The position numbers and the translations under genes are program-made. The notes beneath the pieces were generated by a model, which saw only the letters and a list, made by a program, of their open reading frames with translations, had not been told where the DNA came from and made no database searches. Positions 59,126-64,000 of a stretch of 64,000 nt of DNA are shown here, one piece after another (positions within the stretch are counted from its first letter, which is position 1; the number at the start of each line of letters is the position of its first letter). This stretch comes from Syntrophaceticus sp050949745 (lineage in GTDB: Bacteria; Bacillota; DSM-12270; Thermacetogeniales; Thermacetogeniaceae), in assembly GCA_050949745.1 (NCBI GenBank), contig JBMNGF010000021.1:1-64000 (forward strand), given 5' to 3'.

Positions 59126-61138
59126 TTGTTTACTAAAATCAGAAAAAGGGATGGAAGGGAAGTATCTTTTGATGACTCCAAAATTACAGATGCAATATTC
59201 AAGGCTGCACTTGCTGTAGGTGGGGAGGACCGCGAGCAGGCGGTTTCTCTTACCTTGGATGTGCTACGGATGCTGAAACAGCAGTACAACGGGCATGTAT
59301 TTAGTGTGGAGGATGTTCAAGATGTGGTGGAAAAGGTGTTGATCGAAAAAGGGCATGCCCGTACCGCCAAGGCCTACATCCTGTACAGGGACAAGCGTAC
59401 ACGGATGCGTGATGCAAAAAGCGAACTGATGGATGTTGTTGAGGATATTGTTAGGGAAACTGACAGGGATAATGCTAATGTGGGGAACTCTCCCTCAGCC
59501 AAGATGCTCCAGATTGCCAGTGCAGCCAGTAGGAACTACTACTTGTCCAGGCTTTTGGATGAGGATTGCTCCCTAGCTCATCAGCGGGGGGATATACACA
59601 TACATGATCTAGACTTCTATGCTACTACCCTAAATTGCCTTCAAATCCCATTGGAAGAATTATTAAGCAATGGCTTTGATAATGGCCATGGTTTTATCAG
59701 GCCGCCTAAGCGTCCAGCCTCTGCAACAGCTTTATCGGCGATTATTCTGCAGAGTTCGCAGAACGATATGTATGGAGGCCAATCCTTTCCCTTTTTTGAT
59801 AAACAGTTAGCTCCATATATTGATGGTGAAGATGAAGAAGAGATCTATCAGGCTATGGAGGCCCTGGTGTATAACTTGAATTCTATGCATAGTAGAGCGG
59901 GAAGCCAGGTGCCATTTTCATCACTAAACCTGGGTACTGATACCTCTGAGGCCGGGCGTATGGTTATTCGCAACCTTTTGCTTGCATATGAGGCGGGACT
60001 GGGGAAAGGTGAGAATCCTATCTTTCCCAATATAATCTTCCGGCTGAAGAAAGGAATAAATTTTAATCCGGAAGACCCTAACTATGATCTATTTCAACTG
60101 GCAGTGAGGGTAGCCAGTAAAAGGCTTAACCCCACTTTCAGTTTTATGGATTCATCTTTCAATAAGCAGTATGGTGATCAGGTTGCCTATATGGGCTGCC
60201 GTACCCGGGTGATGGCTAATCGCCGGGGCCCTGCGGAAACCACCAAGAGAGGAAACCTTTCCTTTACAACGCTGAATCTACCCCGATTGGCTATCAAAGC
60301 AGAGCGAAACACTAAAAAGTTCTTCAGCTTGCTTGATGAGGTAATAGAACTCACTCTCAATCAGCTTTATCACAGGTTCAAAGTGCAGTGCAGGCTGAGG
60401 GTGAAGGATATTCCCTTTGTTATGGGCCAGGGACTATATATGGGTTCAGAGGACTTAAAGCCTGATGACAGTATCGAACCTGCTATTGTCAATGGGACTC
60501 TGTCTGTGGGTGTGATCGGGCTGGCAGAAACCCTGGTTGCCCTGACAGGTTACCATCATGGGCAGAGTGAGGATTCCCAAACACTTGGTGAGGCGATTAT
60601 GCAGCACATAAAGGAAAAAGTGGATGAGGCTTGTGAAAGGTTTGACCTGAATTATACCTTTTTAGCCACACCAGCTGAAGGATTATGTAAAAGATTTATC
60701 AAGATTGATCGACAAGAGTACGGGATCATACCCGGAGTTACTGATCGGGACTATTACACAAATTCATTTCACATCCCTGTTCACTATCCTATCAGCATGT
60801 TCGACAAGATCAGGCTGGAAGGGCAATTTCATAAATACTTCGATGCAGGGCATATCAGCTATGTAGAGATGCCTTCACCACCTCAGCATAACCCGCAGGC
60901 AGTGGAGAAGCTACTACAATATATGGCTGACTGTGATATGGGATATGCGGGGATCAATTACCCTGTGGACTTTTGCTGCGGATGCAATCTGCTAGGGGTA
61001 ATAAATGAGAAACAGTGTCCGCGCTGCGGTTCCTCTGATATCCGCCGGGTACGTAGGATCACTGGGTATTTGAGCACTGTGGACCGCTTTAATGAGGGCA
61101 AGGTAGCGGAGTTGATGGACAGGATTCCACACAGTTGA
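59126..61138 (+). CDS. nrdD: Anaerobic ribonucleoside-triphosphate reductase NrdD
   Basis: This 670-residue glycyl-radical enzyme makes deoxyribonucleotides without oxygen. An N-terminal ATP-cone (KIRKRDGREVSFDDSKITDA) controls activity; IHIHDLDFYATTLNCLQ and SFTTLNLPRLA mark the barrel; a C-terminal zinc site CCGCN...CPRCGSSD and the radical glycine (about 647) in ITGYLSTVDRFNEGK are present. TTG start follows GAGAGGAG. An unrelated methyltransferase gene separates it from nrdG. Confidence 0.97.
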   Translation: MFTKIRKRDGREVSFDDSKITDAIFKAALAVGGEDREQAVSLTLDVLRMLKQQYNGHVFSVEDVQDVVEKVLIEKGHARTAKAYILYRDKRTRMRDAKSELMDVVEDIVRETDRDNANVGNSPSAKMLQIASAASRNYYLSRLLDEDCSLAHQRGDIHIHDLDFYATTLNCLQIPLEELLSNGFDNGHGFIRPPKRPASATALSAIILQSSQNDMYGGQSFPFFDKQLAPYIDGEDEEEIYQAMEALVYNLNSMHSRAGSQVPFSSLNLGTDTSEAGRMVIRNLLLAYEAGLGKGENPIFPNIIFRLKKGINFNPEDPNYDLFQLAVRVASKRLNPTFSFMDSSFNKQYGDQVAYMGCRTRVMANRRGPAETTKRGNLSFTTLNLPRLAIKAERNTKKFFSLLDEVIELTLNQLYHRFKVQCRLRVKDIPFVMGQGLYMGSEDLKPDDSIEPAIVNGTLSVGVIGLAETLVALTGYHHGQSEDSQTLGEAIMQHIKEKVDEACERFDLNYTFLATPAEGLCKRFIKIDRQEYGIIPGVTDRDYYTNSFHIPVHYPISMFDKIRLEGQFHKYFDAGHISYVEMPSPPQHNPQAVEKLLQYMADCDMGYAGINYPVDFCCGCNLLGVINEKQCPRCGSSDIRRVRRITGYLSTVDRFNEGKVAELMDRIPHS

Positions 61139-61168
61139 TCTGTGCAATAGGAATGCTGGTGATCAGTT

Positions 61169-62611
61169 GTGTCTGACTCATTAATCGTTCAGCTCCCTGC
61201 AATTGTTATGGCGGGCAGAAAAGAAGCGGACGAAATACTAGAGCGGAGCAAGTGTGGCCATGCAGTATCACTGCAGGTCAATGAGTATGTCTTCCCACTA
61301 GCCGATAGTGTGGCGGATATGAATGGGGCAGCTTCATTAGGGGAATGGACTAATCGTCTTCTTTACGGGGATAATTTGTTTTTGATGGAAGCCCTGCTGG
61401 CAGGTGATGTCGCCACAGGTCTTCCATCAATGAAGGGGAAGATCGATTTGATCTATATTGATCCCCCCTTTGCCAGCGGGGCCAGCTATCGGACAACTAG
61501 CACTGTCTCTGATGTGGGTGGGGAGTCTCTTATGCTGGAACAAAGGGCTTATCAAGATTCCTGGGATGATGGAATGTCTGGCTATCTAAGGATGCTTTGT
61601 CCCAGACTGTTTCTGATGAGGGAGCTCTTGAGTGAGAAAGGTTCGCTGATCATTCACTTAGACTGGCATGCTGTACACTATGTCAAGGTGCTGCTTGATG
61701 ATATCTTCGGCTATGATAACTTTCGCAATGAAATTGCCTGGTGTTATGGGGGTGGGGGAGCACCCAAGAAAACCTATCCCAAAAAACATGATCTGCTTTT
61801 ATGGTACAGTAAAGGCTCTGACTGGACTTTTAACAGGCAGTTTCGCCCTTATACAAAGGGGACATTGGAGAGGGGGCTTACCGCTGTCAAAGGGGATAAG
61901 TATGCGCTGCGAAAAGAAGGAGCCGGTGTGGATGATTGGTGGGCAGGCAAAGCTGTGCAAAAGATCCTCAGTCCGACAGCACATGAAAACCTCAAGTTCA
62001 GCACCCAAAAACCGGAGGGTTTGTTGAAAAGGATCATCAATGGTCATTCCAATAAAGGAGACCTGGTAGCTGATTTTTTCTGCGGCAGTGGGACTACCGG
62101 TGCAGTTGCTGAAAAGCTTGGAAGGCGCTGGATCATGGCTGATGCAAGCCGGCTGGCCTTTAAGCTTGCCTACAAACGCCTCTTAGCTCAATACAGCAAA
62201 CCGTTTATCAGTCAAGCTTATAAGGATCCCTTACCTTCGATCGGCCGCTTGAAGTTTGAGAATTCCGTTACCAGAAGTTCCAGGGGGTTGGATATAATAA
62301 AAGTGGAACTCATTGACTATCATGTGGAGGACCTGGATTCACTTTTTAATTCTATAAAGGTAAGTGACCAATTACAGAAGTTGATCACTGATGATCCCCT
62401 TAATCTGATTGAATACTGGATGGTTGATCCCGATTATGATGGAAAGGTTTTTCGCAGTAGGTGGCAGTTTTGCCGAGGTAGAGACCTTAGGGTCTGCCGT
62501 GAGGCCGAGATCTGTGTGCCTGAGGTAGAAGGAGTCAGAAAGATCTTTGTCAAGGCAGTTGATGTTTTCGGTTACGAGAGCAGGGCATTGGTGTGTGAAG
62601 ATGGGTGTTAG
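61169..62611 (+). CDS. Orphan beta-class site-specific DNA methyltransferase
   Basis: This 480-residue SAM-dependent DNA methylase is of the N6-adenine/N4-cytosine (type III Mod-like) kind. Catalytic motif IV DPPF is at 98-101 and SAM motif I FCGSGTTG at about 304-311, so the order IV-before-I shows the beta class. A target-recognition part lies between them and a C-terminal region (about 350-480) is not assigned. No restriction subunit is next to it. GTG 61169 has a weak site. It is inserted between nrdD and nrdG in the same direction with short gaps (30 and 15 bases), so it is probably co-transcribed. Target sequence and role are unknown. Confidence 0.88.
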   Translation: MSDSLIVQLPAIVMAGRKEADEILERSKCGHAVSLQVNEYVFPLADSVADMNGAASLGEWTNRLLYGDNLFLMEALLAGDVATGLPSMKGKIDLIYIDPPFASGASYRTTSTVSDVGGESLMLEQRAYQDSWDDGMSGYLRMLCPRLFLMRELLSEKGSLIIHLDWHAVHYVKVLLDDIFGYDNFRNEIAWCYGGGGAPKKTYPKKHDLLLWYSKGSDWTFNRQFRPYTKGTLERGLTAVKGDKYALRKEGAGVDDWWAGKAVQKILSPTAHENLKFSTQKPEGLLKRIINGHSNKGDLVADFFCGSGTTGAVAEKLGRRWIMADASRLAFKLAYKRLLAQYSKPFISQAYKDPLPSIGRLKFENSVTRSSRGLDIIKVELIDYHVEDLDSLFNSIKVSDQLQKLITDDPLNLIEYWMVDPDYDGKVFRSRWQFCRGRDLRVCREAEICVPEVEGVRKIFVKAVDVFGYESRALVCEDGC

Positions 62612-62626
62612 TCGAGGGGAGATAAA

Positions 62627-63130
62627 ATGAAACTTCGTATTGCAGGTTATACAGAGGAAAGTGTTGTCGACGGACCTGGGATCAGGTTTGTCATTTATGC
62701 CCAGGGGTGTCCTCATCGCTGTACGGGCTGTCATAACCCAGAAACCTGGGATTTTAATGGGGGAGAAGAGATAACAGCAGAAGAGATTCTCTCTTTGATT
62801 CGGGGCACACAGCTGCTGCAGGGTGTTACCTTATCTGGGGGAGAGCCTTTTGCACAGGCTGAGGTTCTGGCAGCTTTCGCTAAACAGGTCAAGGTAATGG
62901 GTTTAGATATAGTTACCTACACTGGGTATACTTTTGAAGAACTCTTGGAGATGTCCAAGGATGCTCAAGGTATTAAGCTGCTGTTAGAGAGAAGTGATTT
63001 TCTGGTTGATGGTCCTTATCTGGCATCAGAGAGGGATTTGAGTATATCCTATCGTGGCTCCAGGAACCAGCGGTTTCTTGATGTTGCGGCCTCCCTTGCA
63101 GCAGCTAGGGCTGTGGAAATAGAGCTATAA
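62627..63130 (+). CDS. nrdG: Anaerobic ribonucleotide reductase activating protein NrdG
   Basis: This 167-residue radical-SAM enzyme installs the glycyl radical of NrdD. The 4Fe-4S motif is CxxxCxxC (C28, C32, C35) in CPHRCTGCHNPETWDF; SGGEPFAQ follows in the barrel, and VDGPYLASERD ends it. ATG 62627 follows GGGGAG. It normally sits directly after nrdD, but here one gene intervenes. Confidence 0.95.
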   Translation: MKLRIAGYTEESVVDGPGIRFVIYAQGCPHRCTGCHNPETWDFNGGEEITAEEILSLIRGTQLLQGVTLSGGEPFAQAEVLAAFAKQVKVMGLDIVTYTGYTFEELLEMSKDAQGIKLLLERSDFLVDGPYLASERDLSISYRGSRNQRFLDVAASLAAARAVEIEL

Positions 63131-63137
63131 TGGTTGA

Positions 63138-63197
63138 ATGGTTAGCCAACTGAAACTTAAAGCTGCCATCGAACAGGCCGGTTACGAGGTGCTCTAG
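63138..63197 (+). pseudogene. Possible 3' remnant of a CopZ/HMA-type gene
   Basis: A 19-codon ORF reads VSQLKLKAAIEQAGYEVL after its ATG, and the AAIEQAGYEV end closely resembles the last helix and strand of CopZ or heavy-metal-associated domains. The rest of such a domain is absent upstream, where nrdG ends. It also overlaps the GAGGTG site of the next gene, so a chance match is possible. Confidence 0.25.
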
Positions 63198-64000
63198 TTG
63201 GAAAAAGATATCGTAAAAATGCGGCATAAAAAATTGAGAAATAAAACTTCCAAGAAAAAGCTGAGCAGTCTTTTTAAAAGGCTGATACTATATTCTTTTG
63301 TCGTTATTGTTGTAGTCTGGCTGGGAATGCAGGTGTTTAATTTTTGCGTGTTTCAAGCCATCAGAACAGTAGAGGCTCAAACAGGGGTATTGACAGCAAC
63401 AGCTAAGGCTAAGGGAGTCATATTATTTCAGGAAGAGGTAGTCAGAGCACCGGCTTCCGGAGAATTGGAGCTTCTGGCGGCTGAGGGGACCCGGCTTTCC
63501 ATCGATACAGCTGTAGGGCGTATTAAACCCCTGACAGGTCCTGATGGCAGTACTGACAGTATTGAGATCAAAAGCCCCTCTACCGGAGTTGTCTGCTATC
63601 TTTTCGATGGCTGGGAGGGTGTCTATGATCGTCTCTCCTGGAAGCGCACTGATCCTGTTCTAATTTTTAATAACATCACAGAGGAAAGCAAGGCGCAAAA
63701 AAAAGCTCCGCAAAAAAAAGCTCCGCAAAAAGAAGCTCCGCAAAAGGAAGCTTCGCAAAAGGAAGTGATCAATAAGGGGGATCCTGTTTTTAAGATTATC
63801 GATAACCTGGTAAACCCTTATGCTATTATACAATTTGCTGCAGACTATTCCCCTCATGTAAATGTTGGTGAACGGCTGCAGCTTACCTGGGGGAAGGAAA
63901 AGAGCGGTCAAGGGAAGATAATTTCTGTCATCGACAAAAAAGATAGTATGTATGCCCTTATAGAGTTGGAACAAGTGCGGCCGTTTCCCTGTCAGCGTCT
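63198..64000 (+). CDS. HlyD-like membrane adaptor protein, 3' end outside window
   Basis: This reading frame starts at TTG 63198 after GAGGTG and is open to the window end (at least 267 residues). A basic cytoplasmic N terminus precedes one membrane helix (LILYSFVVIVVVWLGMQVF); the outside part has VVRAPASGELELLAAEG and SPSTGVVCYLFDGWEG, like the biotinyl-lipoyl segments of HlyD-family adaptors. A Lys/Gln-rich tandem repeat interrupts it. Such a gene often lies before yggS-sepF near the division cluster in clostridia. Function unknown. Confidence 0.7.
   Translation, partial: MEKDIVKMRHKKLRNKTSKKKLSSLFKRLILYSFVVIVVVWLGMQVFNFCVFQAIRTVEAQTGVLTATAKAKGVILFQEEVVRAPASGELELLAAEGTRLSIDTAVGRIKPLTGPDGSTDSIEIKSPSTGVVCYLFDGWEGVYDRLSWKRTDPVLIFNNITEESKAQKKAPQKKAPQKEAPQKEASQKEVINKGDPVFKIIDNLVNPYAIIQFAADYSPHVNVGERLQLTWGKEKSGQGKIISVIDKKDSMYALIELEQVRPFPCQR
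63693..63767 (+). repeat. 15-bp tandem repeat inside HlyD-like gene
   Basis: Five units of 15 bases (for example CCGCAAAAAAAAGCT) encode five-residue repeats of the form APQKK/APQKE/ASQKE. The reading frame stays open. Units differ at a few positions. Confidence 0.85.

Noticed and set aside
63660..63974. Minus-strand ORF with LLRSFFLRSF repeats
   Set aside because: It is the reverse reading of the 15-bp tandem repeat in the HlyD-like gene.
1..64000. CRISPR arrays, prophage or secondary-metabolite clusters
   Set aside because: No regularly spaced long repeats, phage structural genes or synthase modules were seen.

Overview
The window reads as chromosomal DNA from an anaerobic, endospore-forming, Gram-positive bacterium of the class Clostridia, most like the Peptococcaceae/Syntrophomonadales type. 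The reasons are: a complete mur/fts division cluster (mraZ to ftsZ) followed directly by spoIIGA-sigE-sigG-spoIIR; a SpoVD-type transpeptidase with PASTA domains; an oxygen-sensitive class III ribonucleotide reductase (nrdD/nrdG) with nrdR; a B12 riboswitch on cobT; 6S RNA beside aspS; and strong AGGAGG-type ribosome binding sites with frequent GTG and TTG starts. The species cannot be named from the sequence alone.

Region by region. 1-9.8 kb is a looser, accessory-looking stretch: a tRNA-Leu tail, nudC, an orphan betaine-type binding lipoprotein, a metal/arsenic-type locus (permease, small thioredoxin, Cys-rich small protein, Cys-rich ArsR regulator), galE, and a minus-strand ECF sigma factor with its anti-sigma-like membrane partner and a probable 50-residue small protein. 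Four copies of a 27-bp REP-like palindrome and a heptamer-periodic array lie between these genes. 9.8-19.5 kb holds an MFS exporter, then ruvC-ruvA-ruvB-queH-DUF2905-queA-tgt, an HD phosphohydrolase, and secD-secF. 19.5-29.0 kb holds the B12 riboswitch with cobT, a CDF metal exporter, a LapA-like protein, relA, dtd, an MBL-fold hydrolase, hisS and aspS, then a 15-bp REP-like inverted repeat and 6S RNA. 29.4-32.8 kb holds paaK, an ACT-domain protein, a MetE/UroD-like methyltransferase and an MpsC/DUF2294 protein.

32.8-34.7 kb is an IS110-family insertion sequence. It has long noncoding flanks that share several short segments, and a hairpin that hides the transposase ribosome binding site. A zinc alcohol dehydrogenase with a strong terminator follows.

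36-54.5 kb is the division and cell-wall operon: mraZ, rsmH, ftsL, spoVD, murE, murF, mraY, murD, ftsW/spoVE, murG, murC, murB, murA, ftsQ, ftsA, ftsZ. Almost all intergenic gaps are short, and the operon has a direct-repeat MraZ operator. 54.5-58.4 kb is the sporulation block, starting from a promoter with two facing Spo0A-type boxes. 58.6-63.1 kb is nrdR, nrdD, an orphan beta-class DNA methyltransferase and nrdG. The window ends inside a HlyD-like membrane adaptor gene.

The most unusual items are the DNA methyltransferase embedded between nrdD and nrdG, the Cys-rich ArsR/permease locus with a candidate operator, the shared guide-like segments of the IS110 element, the REP-like and heptamer repeats, and the small ORF after the anti-sigma gene. 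No CRISPR array, prophage or biosynthetic gene cluster is visible.
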